A DNA stretch of 37,002 nucleotides from Lacticaseibacillus sharpeae JCM 1186 = DSM 20505 (GCF_001436225.1 NZ_AYYO01000044.1:1-37002); one strand, 5' to 3'. Numbered from the stretch's first letter, positions 17,332 to 25,171 are shown. Made by a program: numbers and translations. Notes: generated by a model from the letters alone, not told the origin.

Positions 17332-17766
17332 CTATTCTACGGACACCAGCTGTACTGCACTCACGCCTTTGAGCGCGTGCAGGTCGTTGATCAAGGCGTC
17401 GAGCGTGTTCGGCATGCTTGAGATGTCGAGGGACATGACGACGCTGGCCCAGTTGTGAATGGGGATGTTCTGGTTGATGGTCAGGATGCTGGCGTCGGCG
17501 AGGGAGATACGGTTCAGCACCTCAGACAACACGCCGCGCTCGTGGTGCAGCATCAGCGACACGACGGCTTTACGGTTCGACAGCTCCTGTGAGGGGCGGA
17601 AGACCACGTCCTTGTATTTGTAATACGTCCCGCGGCTGATGCCCACGCGCTTCACGGCTTCACTCACCTGGTGTACTTCGCCGTTCTCGAGCAGGGCCCG
17701 CGCTTCGATGACCTTCTCCACGACGTCCGGCAGAATTGACCGGTCGACAATGTAATACTTGTCCAC
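17332..17766 (-). CDS. ACT-domain protein, UPF0735/PheB type
   Basis: 144 aa on the minus strand with a GTG start (17766-17764) and GAGGG six nt upstream. Residues about 1-65 contain a helix-turn-helix-like segment (HQVSEAVKRVGISRGTYYKYKDVVF). Residues about 70-144 form an ACT domain (KAVVSLMLHHERGVLSEVLNRISLADASILTINQNI), the small ligand-binding module found in amino-acid metabolism regulators. This layout is that of UPF0735 proteins such as B. subtilis PheB. The ligand and DNA target are not known. A promoter fits upstream (see 17839-17867). Confidence 0.88.
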   Translation of the reverse strand: MDKYYIVDRSILPDVVEKVIEARALLENGEVHQVSEAVKRVGISRGTYYKYKDVVFRPSQELSNRKAVVSLMLHHERGVLSEVLNRISLADASILTINQNIPIHNWASVVMSLDISSMPNTLDALINDLHALKGVSAVQLVSVE

Positions 17767-17838
17767 AATTATCCCTCATTCATTTTAAATTGATTGCTGG
17801 TTGGTGCACACACGACAGACAGTGTTCGCCACCCCTAT

Positions 17839-17867
17839 ACTATACTGATTCCCGCGGTTGAGCACAA
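17839..17867 (-). promoter_or_regulatory. Probable promoter of the ACT-domain gene
   Basis: On the minus strand TTGTGC (17867-17862) and TATAGT (17844-17839) are 17 nt apart. This gives a leader of about 65 nt before the GTG start. Confidence 0.5.
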
Positions 17868-17890
17868 GCGCGGATTTGAACCAGAAAGGC

Positions 17891-17935
17891 AAACGCCGGC
17901 CCCGACGCGCATTGGCGTAGGGCCGGCGTTTTGTT
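17891..17935. terminator. Terminator downstream of the LURP-one-like gene
   Basis: Perfect 12 bp stem AAACGCCGGCCC (17891-17902) with GGGCCGGCGTTT (17920-17931). It lies just past the stop codon of the minus-strand gene; the minus-strand T run is short. Confidence 0.7.
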
Positions 17936-18413
17936 AGAACGCAACCGGTGTCAGGGGCTGCGTGATGGAATCTGTGCGAATATGGTCGAGGACGGCCACC
18001 GTGAGCAGGCTCGCTGGGGCACAGTCTGCGTGCGCGCACCAGAGCCGCAATGTTTGGCCGCTGGCGATGGCGTCACTGGCGAAAATCGCCTCGAAGCCGT
18101 GGTAGGCGCGGAAGTGGTTGGCGGCCATGTTGCCGGTCACCAGCCAGTTGGAGCCGCGCAGCATGTATAGCGGGTGCGTCTCGCCAACCATCCGGATGAG
18201 CGTCGCGTGGCCTTGCCCGTTCACGGTTAGTTCATAGCGGTTCTTCCCGGCGCTCTTGATGCTGCCGAGCAGGTGCGTATCGGTGTTCAGCAGCTGGAAG
18301 GAGCCGGCCGTGCCGTATTTTTTGCGCAAAATGTAACAGGCGCGGTTGTTCTCGTCACGGACTGAGGTAAAACGCCCGGAATGTAATGCATCAGTTTCGA
18401 AAAATAGTTCCAA
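17934..18413 (-). CDS. LURP-one/tubby-like family protein (YxjI-like)
   Basis: 159 aa on the minus strand. The start is TTG (18413-18411), chosen because AAAGGAGG lies 9 nt upstream. The sequence reads as a run of short beta-strands: RFTSVRDENNRACYILRKKYG, then FQLLNTDTHLLGSIKS and RYELTVNGQG, the pattern of the LURP-one-related beta-barrel (B. subtilis YxjI and plant LOR proteins), here weakly conserved. The role of these proteins in bacteria is unknown; the fold is similar to tubby C-terminal domains and phospholipid scramblases. It follows the HAD gene by 44 nt on the same strand, so the two are probably one operon. The family call is moderate. Confidence 0.6.
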   Translation of the reverse strand: MELFFETDALHSGRFTSVRDENNRACYILRKKYGTAGSFQLLNTDTHLLGSIKSAGKNRYELTVNGQGHATLIRMVGETHPLYMLRGSNWLVTGNMAANHFRAYHGFEAIFASDAIASGQTLRLWCAHADCAPASLLTVAVLDHIRTDSITQPLTPVAF

Positions 18414-18457
18414 GTCGGATTTCCTCCTTTGCGTCGTGCTGGTCCGTGTGCATGCTG

Positions 18458-19363
18458 TTAGTTATCGAATTCGGTCTTGGCCGACTTCTGCTCGCGCCGG
18501 TTTTCGGCCAGGGCCTGCATAATCGCCAGGGCCACCCCGTGGTTGGTGTTGGTCGCGGTGATGAACCAGGCCAGGTCCTTGATGGGGTCAATGGCGTTGC
18601 CCATGGCGACACTGTACTTGGCGTCGCGAATCATCGACTCGTCGTTGTAGTTATCCCCGATGGACATGACTGAATCCATGTCGAAGCCTTTTTGCTGGGC
18701 GTACTTGGTCAGCGCAATCCCTTTTTGGGCATCGATGTTGTTGATTTCAATGTTGTTGACGGATGAACTGGTGACCATGAGCTTGCCGGTCGCCATCAGC
18801 AGTTCTTTGGGCTCCTTGAGGTCTTCCGGACTGGCGGTGTTGAAGGCGATGATCTTCATCACGTGCACTTCGGGGTCGGCCAGCACGTCCGTGTAGTTCG
18901 GCACGTAATTGATGTTCATGATTTCCAGGCGCGCAGAGGCCAGCGCCACGGCCAACTTGTAGTTGGTGTCAGGGTTGAGGTTCACGAGCAGGTCCGCCAC
19001 GTTCTGAATCCGGCGTACGCGGCTGTTGGAGAAGATGCCGTGGTCCGTGACCAGTTCGTAGTAGATGTTGCGTTCGTCGAGCGTCCGCATCGAGTAAGCC
19101 GTCATGTCGTCAGCCAGGGGGATGGACACGACTAAGTTACCGGCCTCGTCGTACACCATTGCGCCGTTCAGCGTGATGAATGCGGGGTGCAGCTGTTGAT
19201 CAGCCAGCAGGGGCTTGGCTTCGGTGAGACCACGGCCGGTTGCGACCATGAACTCAATGCCGTTTTCGCCCGCCTGCCGAATTGCGGCGGCGTTCTCATC
19301 GGACACCTGCATCTTGTCGTTGAGCAGGGTGCCGTCCATGTCTGATGCAATTAACTTAATCAT
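18458..19363 (-). CDS. HAD-superfamily Cof-type phosphatase
   Basis: 301 aa on the minus strand, start preceded by GGGAGGAC. HAD motifs: DMDGTLL at residues 8-14 (nucleophile and acid-base Asp), VATGRG (motif II), a conserved Lys-containing region, and GDNYNDESMI with the metal-binding aspartates. A Cof-type (IIB) cap domain sits in the middle. Closest style is YidA/YkrA-like sugar-phosphate or flavin-phosphate phosphatases; the substrate cannot be told. The C-terminal 20 residues (ALAENRREQKSAKTEFDN) are charged and extend past the usual end. The LURP-one-like gene is the likely second gene of the unit. Confidence 0.9.
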   Translation of the reverse strand: MIKLIASDMDGTLLNDKMQVSDENAAAIRQAGENGIEFMVATGRGLTEAKPLLADQQLHPAFITLNGAMVYDEAGNLVVSIPLADDMTAYSMRTLDERNIYYELVTDHGIFSNSRVRRIQNVADLLVNLNPDTNYKLAVALASARLEIMNINYVPNYTDVLADPEVHVMKIIAFNTASPEDLKEPKELLMATGKLMVTSSSVNNIEINNIDAQKGIALTKYAQQKGFDMDSVMSIGDNYNDESMIRDAKYSVAMGNAIDPIKDLAWFITATNTNHGVALAIMQALAENRREQKSAKTEFDN

Positions 19364-19517
19364 TTTGTCCTCCCATGCCGGCCGTCTGCCGCCGGAACTA
19401 GTCTTCTACCTAAATCTACACGTATACCCATATTTTAGCATGTTCGCAGGGATTTGTGAAAACGCTAGCGTAAGTGGCGGGTGGCGCCAACTTAATGGAT
19501 TCTTCAACAACATTTAT

Positions 19518-19545
19518 CGTTTATCGATATGAAACGTGCTATGCT
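19518..19545 (+). promoter_or_regulatory. Extended -10 promoter with nearby inverted repeat, DUF2975/XRE pair
   Basis: TGCTATGCT at 19537-19545 is an extended -10. Just upstream CGTTT (19518-19522) and AAACG (19532-19536) flank an ATCGAT core. This could be the binding site of the small XRE regulator encoded two genes on; that link is inference. Confidence 0.35.
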
Positions 19546-19575
19546 AGGCGTAGAAAAATACTTGGAGGTTTAGTG

Positions 19576-20058
19576 ATGAAAATTGGTTCGTGGTTCCTCA
19601 AGATAGCACTGGGTGTGATCAGCTTATTGGTTATAGTGATGGCGGCAATGCCTTTTCCACAGTTGTCCTTTGCGATTTTGGTGTCCCCAGTCGCCGGCAC
19701 CTTCTTTCAGGCACTGACGTTCGTGGCCGGGCTGTACCTGCTGATTGTGGCATTTCTGGTCGCCGCATTTTTCGCGGAACGGCTGTTACTGGTCATTGAC
19801 CGACAGCAGGCCTTCAGTGACCAGGCGGTGCACCTGCTGGCCACCATCAAGTGGTGCGTTTGCGTCATGGCGGTGGGGGCGTTGATGTGGTTGCCACTGA
19901 TTTACAGCGTGACCCAGCAAGAAGACGCACCCGGAATCATGGTGATTGCCCTGGGCATTATCGCCATCCCCGTCATCATCGCGGTCTTCCTGGCCGTGCT
20001 GCAGCGTCTGTGGGCGTCCGCGCTGGATTATAAGCGCGAGAACGACCTGACGATTTAG
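19576..20058 (+). CDS. DUF2975 membrane protein
   Basis: 160 aa from ATG 19576, with TTGGAGG nine nt upstream; an upstream GTG-type start at 19474 would cover the promoter and is rejected. Four membrane segments: IALGVISLLVIVMAAMPF, FVAGLYLLIVAFLVAAFFAE, CVCVMAVGALMWLPLIYS, and GIMVIALGIIAIPVIIAVFLAVL, with the charged loop RLLLVIDRQQAFSDQAV between 2 and 3. This is the DUF2975 layout. In B. subtilis the homologous pair YoaS-YozG also combines a DUF2975 protein with a small XRE regulator, as here. Function unknown. Confidence 0.85.
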   Translation: MKIGSWFLKIALGVISLLVIVMAAMPFPQLSFAILVSPVAGTFFQALTFVAGLYLLIVAFLVAAFFAERLLLVIDRQQAFSDQAVHLLATIKWCVCVMAVGALMWLPLIYSVTQQEDAPGIMVIALGIIAIPVIIAVFLAVLQRLWASALDYKRENDLTI

Positions 20059-20067
20059 GCGCGCGCG

Positions 20068-20277
20068 ATGATTGAGATTAGCTTAGATGCAATGCTGGCC
20101 AAGCGGGGGATGACGCTGACGCAATTGGCCGCGGCGGTGGACATCACGCTGGCGAACCTGTCGATACTCAAAACCGGCAAGGCCAAGGCGGTGCGCTTTT
20201 CCACCCTGGCCAAAATATGCGCGGTGCTTGAGTGCCAACCCGGCGATATTTTGCATTACACTACCGCAACTAACTAG
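20068..20277 (+). CDS. Small XRE-family HTH regulator, YozG-like
   Basis: 69 aa, 9 nt after the DUF2975 gene; no strong ribosome binding site, so translation is probably coupled. A single Cro/CI-type helix-turn-helix fills it: [18 protein letters not shown], then [24 protein letters not shown] and ending in [11 protein letters not shown], the YozG/HTH_26 signature. It probably represses its own operon, the usual arrangement of such pairs, but no operator is proven. Confidence 0.88.
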   Translation: MIEISLDAMLAKRGMTLTQLAAAVDITLANLSILKTGKAKAVRFSTLAKICAVLECQPGDILHYTTATN

Positions 20278-20321
20278 TTAATGCGCGCCTGCGTGGTAAA
20301 ATGTCTCTGGAGGTATCGCCG

Positions 20322-21011
20322 ATGAAAACCTTAATTCACAACGACTGGCAGGACGTGCTTGCACCTGTCTTCGCCAGCCCTGAATACGCACAGCTGCACA
20401 TGTTCCTGGCTGACGAATACCGTCACCAGACCATTTACCCGGAAATGCACCACATTTTCCAGGCGTTCGAATGGACGAGTTTTCGTGACACCAAGGTCGT
20501 GATCCTGGGCCAAGACCCGTACCACGAACCGAATCAGGCGGTGGGGGCCAGTTTCGCCGTGGCGCCGGGCGTGCAGATTCCGCCGTCCCTCGTGAACATC
20601 TACAAGGAATTGCAAAGCGACCTCGGCATTGCGCCGGTCAATCACGGGTACCTGAAGGCGTGGGCGCAGCAAGGCGTGCTGCTGCTCAATGCGGTGCTCA
20701 CGGTGCGGCGTGCGGCGGCCAATTCCCATCGGGGGCGCGGCTGGGAAGCCGTGACCGACGCGGCGATTAAGGCACTGTCGGAACGCGGCGGCGTGGTGTT
20801 CATCTTATGGGGCAAGTCGGCGCAGAACAAGCGCCAGTACATCGACGAGACCAAGAACGCGGTCATTGCGTCGGTGCACCCGAGCCCGCTGTCGGCGTAC
20901 CGCGGCTTTTTCGGCAGCCGGCCGTTTTCCCGCACCAACGCGGCGCTGGAACAGATGGGGGCCACGCCAATCAACTGGCAGCTGCCCGCGACGGTCAACC
21001 AGCTAGACTAG
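20322..21011 (+). CDS. ung: Uracil-DNA glycosylase, family 1
   Basis: 229 aa from ATG 20322 with TGGAGG at 20308-20313; an in-frame ATG at 20301 overlaps the ribosome binding site and is rejected. Family 1 motifs: [13 protein letters not shown] (residues 61-73, the catalytic Asp in GQDPYH), [23 protein letters not shown] and [18 protein letters not shown] (the Leu-loop HPSPLS). It removes uracil from DNA as the first step of base excision repair. It is followed by pta and tsaE, an order seen in many lactobacilli. This is a different subfamily from the UDG-like protein at 6236. Confidence 0.96.
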   Translation: MKTLIHNDWQDVLAPVFASPEYAQLHMFLADEYRHQTIYPEMHHIFQAFEWTSFRDTKVVILGQDPYHEPNQAVGASFAVAPGVQIPPSLVNIYKELQSDLGIAPVNHGYLKAWAQQGVLLLNAVLTVRRAAANSHRGRGWEAVTDAAIKALSERGGVVFILWGKSAQNKRQYIDETKNAVIASVHPSPLSAYRGFFGSRPFSRTNAALEQMGATPINWQLPATVNQLD

Positions 21012-21046
21012 TTTAGGAAAAATTTAGATTTGCGGGGCGTGAATGT

Positions 21047-21075
21047 TTGGCCTGACCGCCGCGAATTGTTACAAT
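21047..21075 (+). promoter_or_regulatory. Probable promoter of pta-tsaE
   Basis: TTGGCC (21047-21052) and TACAAT (21070-21075) with 17 nt spacing. A short imperfect hairpin (CCGGCCAC with GTGGTCGG, near 21094-21111) lies in the leader. Confidence 0.5.
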
Positions 21076-21140
21076 TAGAACATCGAGATTGAGACCGGCC
21101 ACCGTGGTCGGATTGACGGATAGCGCATGGAGGTATGATT

Positions 21141-22124
21141 GTGGATTTATTTAGCACACTGGAAGAAAATGTACGGGGCAAGAACGTGGCGATTGTGTTC
21201 CCTGAAGGTACCGAACCCCGGATTCTTGGCGCGGCGGCTAAGTTGCAGATCAACGGGGTTTTGCAGGCGATTGTGTTGGGTAACAAGGACGCGATTGCTA
21301 AGGTTGCTGCTGACAATCACTTCGACATCAGTCAGTTGACCGTGCGCGACCCCGAAACCGACGCGGACCACGACAAGTTCGCCAAGGCCTTCGAGGAACG
21401 GCGTCACGGCAAGGCCACGGCAGAACAGGCAGCGCAGACCGTGCGTGACGCCACCTACTTCGGTACGATGATGGTCTACACTGGCGAAGTTGACGGGCTC
21501 GTGAGTGGGGCCGTGCACTCCACCGCGAACACCGTGCGCCCAGCACTGCAGATCATCAAGACCAAGCCGGGAGTTTCACGGACGAGCGGTGCGTTCATCA
21601 TGCAGCGCGGCGACGAACGGTACCTCTTCGCCGACACGGCCATCAACATTGACCCGAACGCCGATGAACTGGCTGAAATCGCCGTGGAATCAGCCGCAAC
21701 CGCCAAGGCGTTCGGCATCGACCCCCGCGTGGCCATGCTGAGCTTCTCCACGAAGGGCTCTGCGGCCGGCGACATGGTCACCAAGGTCCAGGAAGCAACG
21801 GCCAAGGCCCAGGCCCTGGCGCCAGAAATCCCAATCGATGGCGAAATGCAGTTCGATGCCGCCTTCGTGCCGAGTGTTGGGGCACAGAAGGCACCCGACT
21901 CTAAGGTTGCCGTGCACGCCACCGTCTTCGTGTTCCCTGAACTGCAGTCCGGGAATATCGGCTACAAGATTGCCCAGCGGCTTGGCGGCTTCACGGCGGT
22001 TGGCCCTATCTTGCAGGGCCTGAACAAGCCTGTCTCCGACCTGTCCCGCGGTGCGTCCACTGAGGATGTTTACCAGACGGCACTGGTCACCGCAACACAG
22101 GTATTGGCGGCGCGCAATGACTAA
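21141..22124 (+). CDS. pta: Phosphate acetyltransferase
   Basis: 327 aa from GTG 21141. ATG 21135 is in frame but sits one nt after TGGAGG (21128-21133), too close; GTG 21141 has 7 nt spacing. The protein is the short Pta form without the DRTGG/P-loop extension. Recognisable stretches: KNVAIVFPEGTEPRILGAA, MMVYTGEVDGLVSGAVHSTANTVRPAL, GVSRTSGAFIMQRGDERYLFADTAINI and FPELQSGNIGYKIAQRLGG. It interconverts acetyl-CoA and acetyl phosphate, making ATP together with acetate kinase. The stop overlaps the tsaE start by 8 nt. Confidence 0.95.
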   Translation: MDLFSTLEENVRGKNVAIVFPEGTEPRILGAAAKLQINGVLQAIVLGNKDAIAKVAADNHFDISQLTVRDPETDADHDKFAKAFEERRHGKATAEQAAQTVRDATYFGTMMVYTGEVDGLVSGAVHSTANTVRPALQIIKTKPGVSRTSGAFIMQRGDERYLFADTAINIDPNADELAEIAVESAATAKAFGIDPRVAMLSFSTKGSAAGDMVTKVQEATAKAQALAPEIPIDGEMQFDAAFVPSVGAQKAPDSKVAVHATVFVFPELQSGNIGYKIAQRLGGFTAVGPILQGLNKPVSDLSRGASTEDVYQTALVTATQVLAARND

Positions 22125-22584
22125 GACGTGGGACTTCGCCGGCGAACCGGAAATGCAGGCGTTCGCAGCTAAGGTCGCAAACGTGGTCCAACCTGGCGAC
22201 GTGCTGCTGCTGGATGGTGACCTGGGTGCTGGCAAAACCAGCTTCACCAAGGGTTTAGGCGCCGCGCTTGGCATTACCCAGCCCATCAAGAGCCCGACCT
22301 TCACGATTATTCACGAATATCCTGAAGGCCGCGTGCCCCTGTACCACATGGATCTGTACCGCCTGGAAGATGGCGGTGCGGAGGACCTCGGCCTTGAGGA
22401 ATACTTCGAGGGCGATGGCGTCAGCGTGGTTGAATGGCCCGAGTTCCTCGGTGTCAGCGCGCCAGAAGACGACGTCACGCTCCATTTCCACAAGGACGAC
22501 CACGACGTCAACCGGCGAACGATGACTGCGGATGCGCGTGGTGCCCGCGGGCAAAAGCTGCTGGCAGCGATTGAAGCAATTTAA
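22117..22584 (+). CDS. tsaE: tRNA N6-adenosine threonylcarbamoyltransferase ATPase subunit TsaE
   Basis: 155 aa from ATG 22117, overlapping the end of pta (ATGACTAA), so translation is coupled. Longer starts in frame are inside pta. Motifs: Walker A GDLGAGKT (residues 34-41), the switch SPTFTIIHEY (59-68), HMDLYRLED and SVVEWPE. TsaE is the ATPase that works with TsaB and TsaD in making the t6A37 modification of ANN-decoding tRNAs. Length and motif order are canonical. A terminator follows directly. Confidence 0.94.
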   Translation: MTKTWDFAGEPEMQAFAAKVANVVQPGDVLLLDGDLGAGKTSFTKGLGAALGITQPIKSPTFTIIHEYPEGRVPLYHMDLYRLEDGGAEDLGLEEYFEGDGVSVVEWPEFLGVSAPEDDVTLHFHKDDHDVNRRTMTADARGARGQKLLAAIEAI

Positions 22585-22596
22585 ATATTTGTGCTG

Positions 22597-22631
22597 AACG
22601 TTCACCAAATCAGGTGAGCGTTTTTCTTTTG
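22597..22631 (+). terminator. Terminator after tsaE
   Basis: AACGTTCACC (22597-22606) pairs with GGTGAGCGTT (22613-22622), one G-T pair, a 6 nt loop and a TTTTTCTTTT tail. Confidence 0.85.
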
Positions 22632-22760
22632 CCAGTAGTTAATGATAAATTAATGGCCTGCCTCTTGAGTAATAGCCACATTTCTGCCAATATAATAACC
22701 GTTGTCATTATTAATTCGGGTTGTCGGGGGATGGCCCAGAAGAAGTTGGGAGAAATGAAT

Positions 22761-23729
22761 ATGCTGCAGAAACACCGCTTTACCGGCGTGCTTGCCTTAT
22801 TTGCCGCGGTCATGGGCCTTGGCCTGGGCACCGCCAGCGCAACGCAAACCACGCAGGCGGCCGCGAAAACCGGGACGTACGCCTGGTTTGCCGGTCAGAA
22901 CTACCACGGGCACCAAGTCATCACGGTGAATAAGAACCGGGCGACCTTCAGCAAGGCCGACCTGTCCACGAAACGTGGGGCCTGGGCCAAGTACGGCAAC
23001 CTGGATCGCCAAAACCGGGTGACGACCGCCAACGCCATGCTCAGCAAGAAATTAATGCCTAAGCGTGCGCGCCAAGCACTCACCGTTAATCCAACTGGGT
23101 GGCACAATAAAAAAATTGGTAGTGGCTACTTATTTAACCGCAGCCATCTGATTGGCTACCAGCTGACCGGTCAGAACAACAACTGGAAGAACCTGATGAC
23201 CGGGACCGCGTCCCTGAACACGCCGGGGATGGAGCACTACGAGAACCAAGTGGCCGTCTACCTGCGCCGTTCAACGCGCAATTACGTTCGCTACCGTGTG
23301 GAACCTGTCTTCCGTGGCCGCGAACTGCTGGCCCGTGGGGTGCACATGATGGCCCAGAGCGTGGGTTCCAACTCGGTGCGCTTCAACGTCTACATCTTCA
23401 ACGTGCAAAAGGGCGTGTCCCTGAACTACAGCACGGGGAACAGCGTTGTCAGCAAGGCGGCGATGGCTAAACCGGCGAAGAAGGTAGTCAAGAAGACGAC
23501 CAAGAAGACCGTGAAGAAGACGGTTAAAAAGGTGGTCAAGAAGCCGGCCAAAAAGACAACCAAGAAAGTTGTCCGCAAAGCCGCACCGGCCTATGTCTAC
23601 GTGGTGCCAAACGGGAAGGTATACCACCTGCACCGTACTTGCCGCACGTTAAAGCGCAGCAAGCACATCAGCAAGATTACCCTGAAGGCAGCCAAGGCGC
23701 GCCACTTGCGTCAATGCAAGGTTGGGTAA
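22761..23729 (+). CDS. Secreted DNA/RNA non-specific endonuclease (DNA-entry nuclease type) with lysine-rich linker
   Basis: 322 aa from ATG 22761 (GGGAG at 22748-22752, 8 nt spacing); ATG 22755 is an alternative. Residues 1-28 are a signal peptide (KHRFTGVLALFAAVMGLGLGTASA-T). Residues about 40-225 are the EndA/NucA-like nuclease domain with the active-site NRSHLIG (residues 126-132; most relatives have DR[GS]H, so the first position differs while His129 is kept) and the metal-ligand region NNNWKNLMTGTASLN. Residues 237-274 are a run of KK(V/T)(V/T) repeats like histone H1 tails, suited to binding DNA or the anionic wall. The last 45 residues hold YHLHRTCRTL ... RHLRQCKVG with two Cys, a small module seen at the end of related secreted proteins. 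Probable role: extracellular nucleic acid digestion. Confidence 0.85.
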   Translation: MLQKHRFTGVLALFAAVMGLGLGTASATQTTQAAAKTGTYAWFAGQNYHGHQVITVNKNRATFSKADLSTKRGAWAKYGNLDRQNRVTTANAMLSKKLMPKRARQALTVNPTGWHNKKIGSGYLFNRSHLIGYQLTGQNNNWKNLMTGTASLNTPGMEHYENQVAVYLRRSTRNYVRYRVEPVFRGRELLARGVHMMAQSVGSNSVRFNVYIFNVQKGVSLNYSTGNSVVSKAAMAKPAKKVVKKTTKKTVKKTVKKVVKKPAKKTTKKVVRKAAPAYVYVVPNGKVYHLHRTCRTLKRSKHISKITLKAAKARHLRQCKVG

Positions 23730-23745
23730 TGCATAGTGAACTAAG

Positions 23746-23773
23746 TCACCGCGAGCAATTGCGGTGATTTTTT
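23746..23773 (+). terminator. Terminator after the nuclease gene
   Basis: TCACCGCGA (23746-23754) pairs with TTGCGGTGA (23759-23767), one G-T pair, a 4 nt loop and six T. Confidence 0.85.
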
Positions 23774-23782
23774 AGCCCCCAA

Positions 23783-23812
23783 TTGTTAGCGCTTACTTGA
23801 CCGTGCTATAAT
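23783..23812 (+). promoter_or_regulatory. Promoter of the first DUF805 gene
   Basis: TTGTTA (23783-23788) and TATAAT (23807-23812), 18 nt apart, with an extended TGC before the -10. Confidence 0.6.
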
Positions 23813-23863
23813 ATAGTTAATGAATGGAGGCACAGCAGGTAGGCATAGAAATGGGGTGGCAAC

Positions 23864-24298
23864 ATGGCAGAATTAATGGGCCCAATCAAGGCGTTGCGCC
23901 GGCTGTTTGGCCGGTACGTTGACTTCGATGGCCGCAGCGGCCGCGCGGCATACGCGTGGGCAATGCTCGGGTTAATCGGGATTACGACGGGGTTTGCGTT
24001 CTGGTTGCGCACGCGCACGCCTGCGATTAGCGTGACGAGCATTTTTGCTTCAGACATCATCTTCGTGGTGATGTTCCTCACGTACGCGGTTTTGGCGGTG
24101 CCGTATGCGAGCTTGCACGTGCGCCGCTACCGGGATGCCGGCCTGACGCCGTGGCTATTGGTGGTCACGGTGGTGGCGCCCCTGATCGCGCTGGCGCTGG
24201 AATCTGGGGTAGCGTACGTCGACTTTACGGCTTACACACTGCTATTGGTGAATCTGTTTTTAGGGTCACTACCAAGCAAACGAATATATGCTTTTTGA
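23864..24298 (+). CDS. DUF805 membrane protein
   Basis: 144 aa. ATG 23864 follows GGGGTGG. The opening LRRLFGRYVDFDGRSGRAAYAW is the DUF805 hallmark (a short amphipathic part with Y.DF.GR..R), followed by about four membrane segments and the internal RRYRDAGLTPW motif between segments 2 and 3. DUF805 proteins have no established function. The next gene is a second DUF805 with its own promoter. Their sequences differ clearly apart from the shared motifs, so the duplication is old or the copies came separately. Confidence 0.85.
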   Translation: MAELMGPIKALRRLFGRYVDFDGRSGRAAYAWAMLGLIGITTGFAFWLRTRTPAISVTSIFASDIIFVVMFLTYAVLAVPYASLHVRRYRDAGLTPWLLVVTVVAPLIALALESGVAYVDFTAYTLLLVNLFLGSLPSKRIYAF

Positions 24299-24304
24299 TG
24301 ATTA

Positions 24305-24340
24305 AATGACCTCCGTTATTAATTGCGGAGGCCATTTTTT
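24305..24340 (+). terminator. Terminator between the DUF805 genes
   Basis: ATGACCTCCG (24306-24315) pairs with CGGAGGCCAT (24326-24335) with one A-C mismatch, followed by six T. Confidence 0.75.
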
Positions 24341-24374
24341 GGTGGTAATCGCTTATCCGTCGCACTATTTGTGC

Positions 24375-24380
24375 TATACT
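24375..24380 (+). promoter_or_regulatory. Extended -10 promoter of the second DUF805 gene
   Basis: TGCTATACT places the -10 at 24375-24380; TTATCC 16 nt upstream is a possible weak -35. Confidence 0.5.
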
Positions 24381-24422
24381 TGCGCAAAAGTAGTTATTAT
24401 TTGATTTGCTTTGGAGGCAATT

Positions 24423-24953
24423 ATGCAAAAAAATGTTGGGTTCGGTAGTGCCCTGGTTTTGTTCTTCCGGCGCTACGTTGATTTTACCGGCCGCAGTACG
24501 CGCGCTGAGTACTGGTGGATGATGTTGTGGCGCTTCATTTACGCCATCATCTTCATCGCACTCTTGATTGCCCTCGTGCCGACAATCATCGTGGTGGCGG
24601 GGAATCAGGGTAATTCGGTTGTGCCAATCGTGATTGAAGTACTGCTGCTAGTGCTTTTGCTCCTGGTGGCGCTCGCGTCGATTGTGCCGACCATCGCGCT
24701 ACTTGTGCGCCGCTTCCGGGACGCCGGGGTTAACCCGTTCCTGGTGCTCCTGCCGTACCTGTTGCCGCAGGGGGTGGGCGCATTCATCGGCATCCCCCAG
24801 ATTGTGGTCAAGATGGGGACGGATGACCCGGCAACCTTGTTCAGCGCGTTCGGCTGACAGTATGGTGTCTACGGTCTCATCAGCCTGGCGTGCACCGTGT
24901 TCACGTTCGTGGTGACGGTGATGCCAAGTACGGATAAGCGGAAACTGCTTTAG
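24423..24953 (+). pseudogene. DUF805 membrane protein interrupted by an in-frame TGA
   Basis: ATG 24423 follows TTGGAGG. The reading frame gives 144 aa with the DUF805 opening FFRRYVDFTGRSTRAEYWWM and the RRFRDAGVNPF motif, then meets TGA at 24855-24857. Reading on in the same frame gives QYGVYGLISLACTVFTFVVTVMPSTDKRKLL and a TAG at 24951-24953. That continuation is a membrane segment followed by a short charged end, just what is expected at the end of a DUF805 protein, so the TGA looks like a point mutation (for example from TGG). The truncated protein keeps most membrane segments and may still function. Suppression or a sequencing error cannot be excluded. Confidence 0.75.
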
Positions 24954-25018
24954 GACAACTGAATAGTTGGCGGGTACTGATAATTAAAACCGGAATGGCA
25001 GTAGAAGGCAAAACTAAG

Positions 25019-25095
25019 ATGACATTTCGAGACTGTCGATGATGTTGACGCTCGGTCTTTTGATCATTGCGCTGGGCAGCCACAACGACAAATAA
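25019..25095 (+). pseudogene. Decayed small hydrophobic toxin of the TxpA/BsrG (holin-like toxin) type
   Basis: ATG 25019 follows AGAAGG and reads MTFRDCR before TGA. Shifted frame 25039-25095 reads MMLTLGLLIIALGSHNDK then TAA. Joined with a one-base shift the product would be about 25 residues: short polar start, a hydrophobic S-M-M-L-T-x-G-L-L-I-I-A-L membrane segment, and a charged end. That is the shape of type I toxins annotated as holin-like (TxpA/BsrG-like). The correctly spaced ribosome binding site points to the first ATG, so I infer a one-base deletion has broken the gene. The 3' region (25096-25213) keeps the antisense-RNA layout. It lies next to another broken gene. Confidence 0.5.
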
Positions 25096-25171
25096 AAAGC
25101 CGCCCTGTTAGAAACCTTGGACAGTTTCAGGGCGACTAAAATGTTGTAATGTAACTGGTCACTGCTCTTAA
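25096..25171 (-). ncRNA. Candidate antisense RNA antitoxin overlapping the toxin 3' end
   Basis: On the minus strand TTAAGA (25171-25166) and TACAAC (25148-25143) form a -35/-10 pair with 17 nt spacing. Transcription would run left and end at a hairpin built from GCCCTG and CAGGGC (about 25130 to 25101) followed by CTTTTTATTT. The RNA would be complementary to the toxin message downstream of its ORF, the tail-to-tail layout of txpA/ratA and bsrG/SR4. Confidence 0.4.

Noticed and set aside
23469-23582. Short tandem DNA repeat or mobile element in the nuclease gene
   Set aside because: The repetition is at the protein level (lysine pairs) with varied codons; no inverted ends or target duplication.
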